64,000 nt of DNA from Rhizobiales bacterium Ga0077524 (GTDB lineage: Bacteria; Pseudomonadota; Alphaproteobacteria; Rhizobiales; Hyphomicrobiaceae): positions 1 to 64,000 of the forward strand of contig LNDR01000411.1 of NCBI GenBank assembly GCA_001464755.1, written 5' to 3'. Positions 28,642-38,990 of this stretch are shown here, piece by piece. Within the stretch, counting starts at the first letter, position 1. Each line of letters starts with the position of its first letter. Made by a program: the position numbers and the translations under genes. The notes beneath the pieces are model-generated. The model ran no database searches and was not told where the DNA came from. It saw only the letters and a program-made list of their open reading frames with translations.

Positions 28642-31242
28642 ATGGCGACACGACCGTTGAGACCGTCTTCCGGCGCGAGACGCCGCGATGTCGCCCGTTC
28701 GCAGTCCTCGCGACCTTTACCGACGGCTCTCCCCTCACCAATCGCCAACTGGTTCGCCGCAAAGGGTTGGACGCCGCGGCCGCACCAGCTCGCCCTGCTG
28801 AGCCAGGCCCGAGCCCGTCGCTCGACGCTTCTGATCGCCCCGACCGGCGCCGGCAAGACGCTCGCCGGCTTCCTGCCGAGCCTTGTCGCCGCCACCGAGC
28901 CGCAGCGCGGCGAAGGCAAAGGCGCAGGCCTCAAAACCCTTTACATCTCCCCCCTGAAGGCTCTGGCTGTCGATGTTGCGCGCAACCTGACTGGACCGAT
29001 TGCCGAGATGGAACTCGGCCTCAAGGTCGAGACTCGCACAGGGGACACGCCCCAATCGCGCCGCACCCGCCAACGCACGCGTCCGCCCGAAATACTGCTG
29101 ACGACCCCCGAGCAGGTCGCCTTGTTGATCTCCGGCGAGGATGCCGCCTACCTGTTCGCCGACCTCGAGACAGTGATCCTCGACGAGTTGCACGCTCTGG
29201 TCCCGTCAAAGCGCGGCGATCTCCTCGCCCTGGGCCTCGCCCGGTTGCGCGCCCTGGCCCCGGGCCTCGTGCTGACCGGCCTTTCCGCGACCGTCGCCCG
29301 ACCGACCGAGCTCCGCGCCTGGCTCGAGCCGCAGACAACCGCCGAATTGTCGATACGCCTCGCCGACGTCATCGCGTTGTCGGGCGGCGCCAAGCCCGAC
29401 GTGACCATCCTCGAGACCGAGGCCCCCCTGCCCTGGGCGAGCCACACGGCCCGCTATGCCGTCCCGGACGTGCTCGCCGCCATCGCCCGGCATCGCCTCG
29501 CCATCGTCTTCGTCAACACGCGGCTGCAGGCCGAACTGATGTTCCACGAGCTCTGGAAAGCCAACGAGGCAACCCTCCCGATCGCACTCCACCACGGCTC
29601 ACTCGACGTCGCCCAGCGCCGCAAGGTCGAGGCGGCCATGGCCGCCGGCAAGCTGAGGGCCGTCGTCGCCACCTCCACGCTCGATCTCGGCATCGACTGG
29701 GGTGACGTCGACCTCGTCATCCACATCGGCGCACCCAAAGGCGCAAGCCGCCTCATTCAACGGATCGGACGCGCCAATCACCGCCTCGATGAGCCGTCGA
29801 AGGCTCTACTGGTCCCCGCAAACCGCTTCGAGGTGCTGGAGTGCCGTGCCGCCCTGGAGGCGGCCGAGGCCGGCGCCCAGGACGCCGTCATCAACCGTCG
29901 GGGAGGGCTTGACGTCCTCGCCCAGCATATCCTCGGCGTCGCCTGCGCCGGACCATTCGATACCGGAACGCTGCACACCGAGGTGGCCACTGCCCTACCC
30001 TACGCCGATCTCACTCGCACCGACTTCGATCGCGTTGTCGATTTGGCGGCCACCGGCGGCTATGCGCTACGCGCCTATGACCGCTTCGCGCGCCTCAAAC
30101 CGACTGACGACGGGCGCTTGCGCATCGCCCACCCGCGCGTCGCCCAGCAGTACCGCCTCAACGTCGGCACCATCGTCGAAAGCCCGATGGTCAAGGTACG
30201 CCTCGTCGGCCGCCGTGGCGCGTCGGGACGTCCCGGTCCGAAACCCCTCGTCGGCGGTCGTTTGGTCGGCGAGATCGACGAGGGGTTCGCCGGCGAACTC
30301 AAGCCCGGCGACGCCTTCGTGCTCGGCGGCGAGACGCTGCGCCTCGAGGGCTTCCGGGACAACGAGATATTCGTTTCCCGCGCCACCGCCAAGGATCCCA
30401 TAGTGCCGAGCTACCCCGGCGGTCGCTTTCCCTTGTCGACCCATCTCGCCAAGCGCGTTCGGGAGATGCTCGCCGAGCCGACCCGCTGGCAGAGCCTGCC
30501 GACGCCCGTCGCCGAATGGCTCCGCCTCCAGGAACAGCATTCCGCGCTCCCCGGCCCGAACGAGGTCCTGATCGAGACCTTCTTTCACGGCGGGCAACAT
30601 CACATGGTCGCCTATCCGTTCGAGGGCCGCCTCGCCCATCAGACACTCGGCATGCTCCTCACCCGCCGTCTCGAGCGTGCGGGCGCAAAGCCGTTGGGTT
30701 TTCTCGCCAATGATTACGCAATGGCGATCTGGGGGCTCGGCGACCTGTCAGCAATGATCGCGGAAGGCGCTTTGGATCTTGGCCGCCTGCTCGACGAGGA
30801 CATGCTGGGCGACGATCTCGACGCCTGGCTCGCGGAGACGAGCCTGATGCGCCGCACATTCCGTCATTGCGCCATGATTGCGGGGTTGATCGAGCGCCGC
30901 CATCCGGGCAAGGAGAAGAACGGCCGGCAACTGACAGTGTCTGCCAGTCTCGTCTACGATGTGCTGCGCCGCCATGACCCCGGGCACGTCCTGCTCGAGG
31001 CAGCCTACACCGATGCAGCGACGGGGCTCCTGGACATCGCACGCCTCGGCGAGTTCCTCAGGCGCATCAAGGGACGCGTGCGCCACATTGCACTGCAGCG
31101 CGCATCCCCCTTGGCCGTGCCGATCTTGCTTGAGCTGGGACGCGAAATAGTCGGCGGCGACGCCCGCGAATCGGCTTTGCGCGAGGCGGCGGAGGAGATG
31201 CTTCGTGCGGCCGGCCTTGCAGACGGGGCGCCGCAACCATAG
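28642..31242 (+). CDS. Lhr-like, ligase-associated DNA damage response DEXH-box helicase
   Basis: LIAPTGAGKTLAGFLPSLV, ILDELHAL, LDLGIDWGDVDLVIHIGAPKGASRLIQRIGRANHR. Confidence 0.93.
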   Translation: MATRPLRPSSGARRRDVARSQSSRPLPTALPSPIANWFAAKGWTPRPHQLALLSQARARRSTLLIAPTGAGKTLAGFLPSLVAATEPQRGEGKGAGLKTLYISPLKALAVDVARNLTGPIAEMELGLKVETRTGDTPQSRRTRQRTRPPEILLTTPEQVALLISGEDAAYLFADLETVILDELHALVPSKRGDLLALGLARLRALAPGLVLTGLSATVARPTELRAWLEPQTTAELSIRLADVIALSGGAKPDVTILETEAPLPWASHTARYAVPDVLAAIARHRLAIVFVNTRLQAELMFHELWKANEATLPIALHHGSLDVAQRRKVEAAMAAGKLRAVVATSTLDLGIDWGDVDLVIHIGAPKGASRLIQRIGRANHRLDEPSKALLVPANRFEVLECRAALEAAEAGAQDAVINRRGGLDVLAQHILGVACAGPFDTGTLHTEVATALPYADLTRTDFDRVVDLAATGGYALRAYDRFARLKPTDDGRLRIAHPRVAQQYRLNVGTIVESPMVKVRLVGRRGASGRPGPKPLVGGRLVGEIDEGFAGELKPGDAFVLGGETLRLEGFRDNEIFVSRATAKDPIVPSYPGGRFPLSTHLAKRVREMLAEPTRWQSLPTPVAEWLRLQEQHSALPGPNEVLIETFFHGGQHHMVAYPFEGRLAHQTLGMLLTRRLERAGAKPLGFLANDYAMAIWGLGDLSAMIAEGALDLGRLLDEDMLGDDLDAWLAETSLMRRTFRHCAMIAGLIERRHPGKEKNGRQLTVSASLVYDVLRRHDPGHVLLEAAYTDAATGLLDIARLGEFLRRIKGRVRHIALQRASPLAVPILLELGREIVGGDARESALREAAEEMLRAAGLADGAPQP

Positions 31243-31262
31243 GGACGTTTGGGGGGGATCAG

Positions 31263-31988
31263 ATGACAGCATTCGTCGGGGCATCACGCGCTCCGGCCGG
31301 ATCGTTCGAGTCCAGAGCGATGCAAGTCGGCGGGATCGAGGTCGTAGTCGATTGTTCACGCGCGCTCTATGTGCCTGGAGAACGCACGCTCGTGGTCGCC
31401 GATTTGCACCTCGAGAAGGGATCGGCCTTCGCCGTACGCGGCATCATGCTCCCCCCCTACGACACTCGCGAGACACTGCACCGACTCGCGGCCGTGCTGG
31501 TCCGCTATGGGCCGCATCACGTCGTGGCGCTCGGCGACAGCCTGCACGACCGCTCCGCGGAAAGCCGCCTCCCAGCCGCCGAACGATCCGAACTCTCGCG
31601 CATGCAGGCGGGCCGCGCCTGGACTTGGATCACCGGCAATCATGACCCGGAGATCTCCGCAGGGCTGGGTGGAGGTGTCGCGCAGAGCCTGAACCTTGGC
31701 AAAGTCGTCCTCCGCCACGAGCCGTCAACTGGCGAAACCTCTGGCGAGATCGCCGGCCACCTTCATCCCACGGCACGTGTCGTCTTGAGCGGCGCGGGGA
31801 TGCGGCGCCCTTGCTTTATCGGCAACGCCAATCGCCTCGTGCTCCCGGCGTTCGGCGCATTCACAGGCGGCCTGAACGTTTTGGATCAGGCATTCGCTGC
31901 GCTGTTCGCCGACGGCCGCTTCGACGTGCACGTGCTCGGCCAGAACGGCGTCTACCCAGTGGCCCGCGCGAACCTGGCGCCGGAGTGA
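31263..31988 (+). CDS. pdeM: Ligase-associated DNA damage response endonuclease PdeM
   Basis: TLVVADLHLEKGSAFA, VALGDSLHD, WITGNHDP metallophosphoesterase motifs; directly after the Lhr-like helicase gene. Confidence 0.92.
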   Translation: MTAFVGASRAPAGSFESRAMQVGGIEVVVDCSRALYVPGERTLVVADLHLEKGSAFAVRGIMLPPYDTRETLHRLAAVLVRYGPHHVVALGDSLHDRSAESRLPAAERSELSRMQAGRAWTWITGNHDPEISAGLGGGVAQSLNLGKVVLRHEPSTGETSGEIAGHLHPTARVVLSGAGMRRPCFIGNANRLVLPAFGAFTGGLNVLDQAFAALFADGRFDVHVLGQNGVYPVARANLAPE

Positions 31989-32000
31989 CGTCACGCCCCC

Positions 32001-32766
32001 TCATCGCCGGGCGACGTCCGCATGATCGAGGGCCAACAGGTTCCGGCGTGCCGCTTCGTAGGTCGAATCTGCGGCGAGCGCACCTCTGAAATCGGCGGCC
32101 GCAAGCTCGATGTGTCCGTCCTCAATGTGCAATTCACCGCGGCTGTTCAACGCGGCGGCATAGCCGGGCCGCAGCGAGATTGCAGCGCTGAAATCCCTGA
32201 TCGCACGAGCCCGATCACCATTTCTCCGCCAAGCGACGCCGCGGTTGTTGAGAAGGAACGCGACAGTCGGATCAATCTCGATGGCCTTCGAGAAATCGAC
32301 CACTGCTGCATCGTAGAGACCAGCCTTCAAGTTGGCGAGGCCGCGGTTGTTGTACGCGGCCCATCGATCCGGTTCGAGCCTGATCACCGTGTCGAAATCG
32401 GCGATTGCCGCCTCGAGATTTCCAATCTCGAGATAGGTGGCGCCACGATTATACCGTGCATTGACGTAGTGAGGATCGAGCGCGAGCGCCCGACTATAAT
32501 CCTCGATGGCCTCGACAGAGCGTCCCAATGCTCCATAGGCATTGGCGCGATTGTTCAACGCCAATACCTGTTGCTCATCTGTCGCCCATCTGGACCGGAT
32601 GATCTCTGAGCAACCGGTCACAGAGACTTCGAGATCTGAGCGGCTCGCGCAGTCGACGAGCGGATCCGCCGAAGCAGACGGATGACCGAGGAAAAAAGGC
32701 GCGCCGACCGCTACCCACATGATCCGGAAGGTAACCGCCCGACGCCGCACCCTGGATAAGGACATA
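32001..32766 (-). CDS. TPR repeat protein with signal peptide
   Basis: Consecutive TPRs (ALNNRANAYGALGRSVEAIEDYSRALALDPHYVNARYNRGATY...); start MSLSRVRRRAVTF. Confidence 0.85.
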
Positions 32767-32913
32767 CCGGCCTCATACAAGAGAAAACGAAAGTGACATG
32801 GAGCAATATCAAAAGCGGATTTTCTTATGACAGATGGAAATCCATCATAGGAATTGATAACATAACGCTCTAGAACTTGGAAAGGAATTCGCCTGGCGTC
32901 GGCAAGCAGACTG

Positions 32914-33773
32914 CTATCGACCGACACCGCGAAATGCGACGGCGGCCAGCAAGCCCGCGCTCATCGCGATAACGATGATGCTGAAGCCATAGATCAGCGG
33001 ACGTCGGAAGGCGAGGCCGTAAGTCAGCTCCTCGAACCCCTGTCGATGCAGCTCCAGACGCGCATTGTACTGGCTCAGCAGCTCACCGTTACGAAACAGG
33101 AAAACACGCGTCTCGAAAGGGCCGACCACGACATTCGCCGGCACATCGATCGAGGCCCGGAACAGGCTGCGTCCGATGAACGCCACCGCATACTCGTTGA
33201 TCGTGTAGAGCCGATCCTTGTTCTTCAGACCCACGATCGCCTGACGAAAGGCCCTGACTTCGGTGGCGTTACGCTTTTCCGCGCTTTTGGCGAGTTCCAT
33301 CGGCACATACTCGAAGCCGACGCCCGTCGATTTCAGCACCTCCGGCGAGGCGACCTCGTCGAGTGGTCGCGTGGAAGCGATTGCGTAGTAGCTCGGGACG
33401 CTGTCGAATCAGTCAACCGCGTCGGCGTCCCTACGACCACAATCACGACGTCGTAGAGACCGGCCTCGGCGCTTGACTGGCGGCTGTAGTCGACCGCGCC
33501 GAAGACGACGATCTCAGTGCCGGCGAAATTGGACGTGACGGGAACATTCCGGGTCGAGACGTCGGCTTGCACCGATTCGCGCGGCAGCTCTGCCGCTGCT
33601 CCCTCACTTGTCGGCGACGATGGCTCGATCCGCTGGGGCACCGGTACCGGTATCGGCGTGATCCGCTGGCGCCTCTGAGCGTCGGCGGCGCTGCCAGCTG
33701 CCAGCGCGATCCCTGCAACGAAGATCGACGCGAGCCTGGTCGCGCACTTCGTCCAGTTCCGCTTCTCTCGCAT
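32914..33773 (-). pseudogene. TIGR02186-family membrane protein, disrupted by internal deletion/frameshift
   Basis: N-terminal part ...STRNVPVTSNFAGTEIVVFGAVDYSRQSSAEAGLYDVVIVVVGTPTRL in one frame; FDSVPSYYAIASTRPLDEVASPEVLKSTGVGFEYVPMEL... in another; junction ~33400-33415. Confidence 0.75.
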
Positions 33774-33952
33774 GCCAGCTTCCGCCCCGCATGATCGCCG
33801 CGCGATCACCGGCAAAGGACACACAAAGCGCGGCGTTTGGCAAGCCTCACCGGCCGTCGCAACGGCAAATTGTCAGATGGCTGCCACGTCGCCGCAGAGA
33901 CGCTCGTGGCGGAGCACACTGGCCCCGCCTCGACTTCTTCCTTGCCGTTGGC

Positions 33953-36900
33953 TCAGCGGGGTGCTGCTGCCTTGCGCTGCTGCCAATTGTTACCCGCTAC
34001 TCGAGCATTGTTGGCCTGCTCGTCGGCCGGAGCCGGACGCCACGCCACAATCTGGCGGTCCATCGCCTGCAGCGTTTCCGCCGGCAGCCGTGAGATCAAG
34101 GAATCGCGACGCCGAGCCGCATCCGCATCGCCGCCGCGAGCGGCGAGCGTGTACCACTTGTAGGCCGCTGCATGATCCTTCGGAACGCCGAGACCGCTCT
34201 CGTAGAGCACGCCGAGATTGTACTGGCTGTCTGCAAGACCATGCCCCGCGGCGCGATTGAAGAGCGCTGCCGCCGTATCGTAGTCGGGGCTTCCGGTCGC
34301 GGGGCTCGCGCTGATCACTGCAAGATTGTGCATCGCCTTGAGGTTGCCTTGCTCGGCGGCCTGCTCGTAGAGCGACCGCGCGCGTCCGCGATCCGCTTTC
34401 ACCCCCATACCGCGCTCATAGAGTGTCGCAAGGCGATACTGAGCAATCGGCTGGCCTTGCATCGCGGCGCGCTCGTACCACGTGGCGGCCTCGGCAAAAC
34501 TCTGCTTCACGCCCTTGCCTTCGGCGAGACGCGTCGCGATCTCGAGCTGGGCGGACGCGTCGCCTTGCGCAGCCGCGAGCCGGAGCGACAGGGGGCCTGC
34601 GGCGGCCGGCGGCAGAATGAGCTGCTGGATTTGCTCCTTCGCGGCGGTCGGAATGGCTGCTGGGGCCGTCGCTTGCGGAGTGGTCGGAGCAGGAGTTACC
34701 GAAGCCGTCTCAATGTCACTGACGTTCCGTGGCGCCTCCGGGACTGGATCTTGCGGTATGGCGTGCGACCGCGCTGCAGCGAACGCCGTCCGGTGCGACA
34801 GGCTAGCAAGACGTGAACGCTCACGGGCCTGCATGACGGTCTCGAACGTCGCGGGAGACTGGCCGAAGGCCACGGCCATACCGGGGCCGGCGGCATCGGA
34901 CGCCGGGGTCAAGCCTGCTTCCTGTTGATCACGCGCGGGCACCGACGGAGCTTCGTTGGATATCTTGCTTGGGCCTGCTGGAGCCTCCATTGCCGGCGGT
35001 GCATCGGCCGGCGACGTTGCCTCCTCACCGTCCAGATCTGGCTTCGCCCCGTCTGAAGGCTGGCGATCCGCCGGCTCGACGTGCTCGCTGACTGTCGGCG
35101 TGAGCACGCCCGGCAAACTGCCCGTCTGTCCGAGCAGGAGCCAATAGCCGGCAACCAGGGCAAGCACGATGGCACCAACAGCGATGGCGATCACACCAGG
35201 CCGAATAACGCCGACTGACGGGCCGGCTACGGCCTCATTGCTCTTGCCCTTTGCCGCACGTCCTTTGGCGGCCCTGTCGGCATCCCTCTTCGATGGAATG
35301 TCCGCTTCATTCTTGGCCCGCTCGGCGGCCTTGCGAGCCATCGCGATGAACGCCTGCCGCTCGCTGAGCTGTGGCTGGACAGCATCGGCAATGCCGGCGA
35401 TTTGCTGCGCACTCGCAACACCGCCCGGCAGCCGGGGAGCCACATCGCGAGGAACGTCGTCGAGTTCACCGGCCATCGGGTCGGGCTGGCGGCCTCGCAG
35501 CGAGGGCGCACGCGTTGCTGTCTCGTCATAGCCTCGAGCATCCGGAATCGTTTCGAGATCCGGGGTCCGCTCGTCCGGCATCCGATAGGCATGCGCTTCG
35601 AATCCACGGACACCTTGATTCGCGGTCAAGTTGACGAGACCGTCCGGCACGAGATCGCCCGATCTAGGCGCGGCAAGAGTCGGCCCGACGCTCAACTCTG
35701 GCGTCAGCGGGACAGTTGGAAAGCCCCCGGCTGGCCGACCATCGATCGGTTCGACCTCCTCGACCCGATCGATGCGGTCGAGCACATGTTGCATGGCGAG
35801 TTGCAGCGTCTCCAGCGCTTCGAGCGTACCGGCATCGGTGCGCCGACGTTCGTCCATGAACGCCGCGAGAAGCTCCCCGAGCGCCTTCAACTGGCTGGCT
35901 GAGGCTGAACCGGCAACGACATCCGCTCGCGGTGTCGCCTGTACCGCAAGCTCCTGAGAGTAGGCTTCGAGAACTCGCTCGGCGGCGCGCCCCGCTGCAT
36001 CCTCAGCGAAATGCGTGAGATCCTCCGCGGTCGGCACCAGCGAGCCGAAAAGGGCGACGACCTGCTCGTCTGAAAGCTTGTTCCCAAGCTCTCCGAGGCG
36101 CGTCTCGATTCCGTCGAGCCTCTTTAGTTGTAGGCTGGCTCGTCCGACCTCGCTCTCCAGCGTCCCGAATCGCGCACCGAGCGCATCAACGGCTTCGCGC
36201 GATGCCAACCGGTCGAGCATCGCCTCGACTCGGCGTGCCGCATCGATGAGGTCACTCTGCGCGGTCTCGACATCCGCCGCACTCGCGCTGACTCCAAAGT
36301 CATGTCCACGTTCGGCTGCACCGAGCCTGCGCTCGCTGCCGCGACGTTCGATCGAACCGCCGCTCGGCCCGCCCATTGCCTCGAGCATGCTCCGCAGCGG
36401 CGGCACCGCTAGATCGGCCTCATAGGTTCGCGTCAAAGCTTCGGCCGCTGCATCGTCCCACGGCTCGTCCGCGCTGCGCGCGGCCCCTCCCGATGCGCGA
36501 ACGGACACGCCTTCCACCAGGTTCGGCTCTGAACCTGCGCCTGCGGGCTCAACCCGCGTCTCCGACGTCGTGCCGTCACCTGGCTCATCGCCGTCGTCCC
36601 TCCGCGGGACCGGCAAGCCGGAAAGACCTCGCCCCGGCGTAGCGAGCCCCGAGCTACCGAGAGCAGAGCGAAGCGCGGGTGGCTCGATGCTCGATGGCGA
36701 ACGCCGCAGCGTAGCCCCGGCGCGGGGCCTATCCGGGGCTACCGTGTCCCGGTGTTGCGCTGCCTTCGCATGGTCAGGTCGCGCCGCATTGGTCTGCTGA
36801 TTCGATGCCCCTTCGGCGTCCGTGGTCGCCGCGGACGACGCGTCTGCTGCCGGCTCGCCATCCCCTTTGTCGACCTCCGCGATGTGCGCCGCGATGCGCT

Positions 36901-36985
36901 GCAGCAGCTGGTCCAGCTCCTCACGCCGCTTCACCGGCTTCCCGGGCGCCTCTCCCTCGTCGTTCGCTCGCTCCGCTTCCGCCAT
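33953..36985 (-). CDS. Large Sel1-like repeat protein (PodJ-like architecture: coiled coil, TM, Sel1 repeats)
   Basis: C-terminal Sel1 repeats QIEIATRLAEGKGVKQSFAEAATWYERAAMQGQPIAQYRLATLYERGMGVK-type; central TM IAIAVGAIVLALVAGYWLLL. Confidence 0.85.
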   Translation of the reverse strand: MAEAERANDEGEAPGKPVKRREELDQLLQRIAAHIAEVDKGDGEPAADASSAATTDAEGASNQQTNAARPDHAKAAQHRDTVAPDRPRAGATLRRSPSSIEPPALRSALGSSGLATPGRGLSGLPVPRRDDGDEPGDGTTSETRVEPAGAGSEPNLVEGVSVRASGGAARSADEPWDDAAAEALTRTYEADLAVPPLRSMLEAMGGPSGGSIERRGSERRLGAAERGHDFGVSASAADVETAQSDLIDAARRVEAMLDRLASREAVDALGARFGTLESEVGRASLQLKRLDGIETRLGELGNKLSDEQVVALFGSLVPTAEDLTHFAEDAAGRAAERVLEAYSQELAVQATPRADVVAGSASASQLKALGELLAAFMDERRRTDAGTLEALETLQLAMQHVLDRIDRVEEVEPIDGRPAGGFPTVPLTPELSVGPTLAAPRSGDLVPDGLVNLTANQGVRGFEAHAYRMPDERTPDLETIPDARGYDETATRAPSLRGRQPDPMAGELDDVPRDVAPRLPGGVASAQQIAGIADAVQPQLSERQAFIAMARKAAERAKNEADIPSKRDADRAAKGRAAKGKSNEAVAGPSVGVIRPGVIAIAVGAIVLALVAGYWLLLGQTGSLPGVLTPTVSEHVEPADRQPSDGAKPDLDGEEATSPADAPPAMEAPAGPSKISNEAPSVPARDQQEAGLTPASDAAGPGMAVAFGQSPATFETVMQARERSRLASLSHRTAFAAARSHAIPQDPVPEAPRNVSDIETASVTPAPTTPQATAPAAIPTAAKEQIQQLILPPAAAGPLSLRLAAAQGDASAQLEIATRLAEGKGVKQSFAEAATWYERAAMQGQPIAQYRLATLYERGMGVKADRGRARSLYEQAAEQGNLKAMHNLAVISASPATGSPDYDTAAALFNRAAGHGLADSQYNLGVLYESGLGVPKDHAAAYKWYTLAARGGDADAARRRDSLISRLPAETLQAMDRQIVAWRPAPADEQANNARVAGNNWQQRKAAAPR

Positions 36986-37308
36986 TTTCGTCCTCGTCGG
37001 CAAAGTCGTTCCCAGGTGTCTGCAGGGCTGGGGCATCCGAATTCGAAGCCTGCGTCCTTCGGTTGTTCACCGATGTTCGCATGTACCAGCTAGTTGCATT
37101 AACAAGGCTCTGACTAAGAACGAGAAAAAGCCGTCCGATCTGACGGTGTCTGCATCGCGTAAAAGAACGGTTAAGTATCGTCTTCTTCTGCGACCCGCTT
37201 GGCAATGTGCCCGGATTGCCACAATTTCGAGATATCGAGCCGGCGAGGCGACGGGAGCCTTGTTCGGGTGTCCCGGCATGGCGCCTCAGGAGTGGTTGGG
37301 AGGATAAG

Positions 37309-37773
37309 ATGCACATGCGAACAGTGTTGGCCGGCGTCCTGCTTGCGGGACTGGCCGGCGCGGCGATCGCAGCTCCTCCGAGCGGCGAGGAGAAGCCAGG
37401 CCGCTTCACTATGCAGCCTTCAGAGGGTGGCTTCCTACGCCTCGATACCGCAACTGGCGACGTCTCCCTCTGCGCGCGAGCAGGCGGCTCGTTCGAGTGC
37501 AAGCCGGTCAAGGACGACCGCGACCTTCAGGCCGAGGTTGCCCGACTGGCCGACGAGAACAAGGACCTCAAGGCCGAGATAAAGCGCCTTGAGGAAATGC
37601 TCGGCCTCGATGGAGGCCTCGCCCGGCCGAAGCCCAAGCTCGAGCTGCCGAGCGAGGAGGACGTCGACAAGGCACTGAGCTACCTCGAGCGAATGTTCAA
37701 GAAGTTCCGGGACAAATTGAAGGAGTTCGACAGCCCGGGGACGGGACCAGACGGCAAGGGGACCCCGCTCTGA
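37309..37773 (+). CDS. Secreted coiled-coil protein of unknown function
   Basis: Signal peptide MHMRTVLAGVLLAGLAGAAIA; coiled coil LQAEVARLADENKDLKAEIKRLEEMLGL; RBS ggaggataag. Confidence 0.75.
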   Translation: MHMRTVLAGVLLAGLAGAAIAAPPSGEEKPGRFTMQPSEGGFLRLDTATGDVSLCARAGGSFECKPVKDDRDLQAEVARLADENKDLKAEIKRLEEMLGLDGGLARPKPKLELPSEEDVDKALSYLERMFKKFRDKLKEFDSPGTGPDGKGTPL

Positions 37774-37922
37774 CGGGACGAGCGTAAGTGGCTCGTCGCC
37801 CTCTCTCCTTGATGGCGAGATGGCGACGGCAAGGCCAATTGTGGAGCCCCTCTAGCCACACGGGCTCCAGACTGCAACCGCAGCCGTCCCGACTAGTCGC
37901 GCGCATCCATCGGCCCGGAAGT

Positions 37923-38753
37923 TCAAGCCTTCTTGATCACGATCTCCTGGTAGGTGGACGGCACGCGCATTGTCCCATCCTTGGCCGTGTCGAAACTGGC
38001 GATCGTGGCGAGAAGGTCCTTTTCCAATGCCACTTGGCCGGTAGAATCGAGCGCAAGGAACGCCTTGTGGACGGGCCCGTAGTAGGTACGGAACACGTCC
38101 ATGAAGTGCGCCGGAGAACGATAGCGGAACATGAAGTCTTTGGGCGTCATGGCGATGGCGCTGGCTTGGCCCCCGAACCGCTCCTCGATCCAGCCTTTCG
38201 TCCCCCAGAGTGCAGGTGAGCTGACACCGGCCGGGGGTGTGATATGGCGCCCTAAGGTCTTGAAGACTTGCCCTATGAAGCCCTCCGGCGTCCAGTTGGC
38301 GAGCCCGATTTGCCCGCCCGGCCGGCAAACACGCATCAGCTCGCTAGCGGCCTTGGCCTGATTGGGGGTGAACATCACTCCGAAGGTCGAGACCACCGCG
38401 TCGAACTGCCCGTCAGCGAATGGAAGCTGTTCAGCATCGGCCACCTGGAACGTAACCGGCAGCGACTCGGCCTCGGCCCGGCCTCTCCCGCGCGCCAACA
38501 GCGTATCGACATAGTCCGTAGAGGTTACGTTGCACCAGCGCCTTGCGAAGGCGAGAGTGGCATTCCCGTTGCCAGCCGCAACGTCCAGCACGGTCGACCC
38601 TGGACGAACGTCCAGCGCCTCCGCAAGACTTTCCCCGACGATCTGGAGGGTCGTGCCGATCCGAGCATAGTCCCCCGAGGCCCAGGCGGCGTTCTGTTTG
38701 GCCTTTATGCTGCTATAGTCGGGGGCAGCAGTAGATTGTATCGAGGTCGTCAT
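37923..38753 (-). CDS. Class I SAM-dependent methyltransferase
   Basis: STVLDVAAGNGNATLAFARR, QLPFADGQFDAVVSTFGVMF. Confidence 0.92.
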   Translation of the reverse strand: MTTSIQSTAAPDYSSIKAKQNAAWASGDYARIGTTLQIVGESLAEALDVRPGSTVLDVAAGNGNATLAFARRWCNVTSTDYVDTLLARGRGRAEAESLPVTFQVADAEQLPFADGQFDAVVSTFGVMFTPNQAKAASELMRVCRPGGQIGLANWTPEGFIGQVFKTLGRHITPPAGVSSPALWGTKGWIEERFGGQASAIAMTPKDFMFRYRSPAHFMDVFRTYYGPVHKAFLALDSTGQVALEKDLLATIASFDTAKDGTMRVPSTYQEIVIKKA

Positions 38754-38990
38754 TATGAGCTCCTTCAGGGTCGTATCGGGGGAGGATCTGTCCGCAACCT
38801 GCATTTCTTCTGTGCCGGCGGACACGCTGAATATCTCTCGAACAATTGGTGCCTGCTTGAGCCCAGCGTGGGGATTTCGGGTGTTCTTCATGGTGATTGC
38901 TGGGGGGCCTGCGGCAGATCCTGGGACATGCCTGCACATCCGCCTGGTGGGAATGGTCTCTCGCACGATCTCTGCGAGGATGAGCAGCTG

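Noticed and set aside
28767-29705. 312-aa plus-strand ORF inside the helicase gene
   Set aside because: Alternate-frame Arg/Pro-rich ORF overlapping the Lhr-like helicase.
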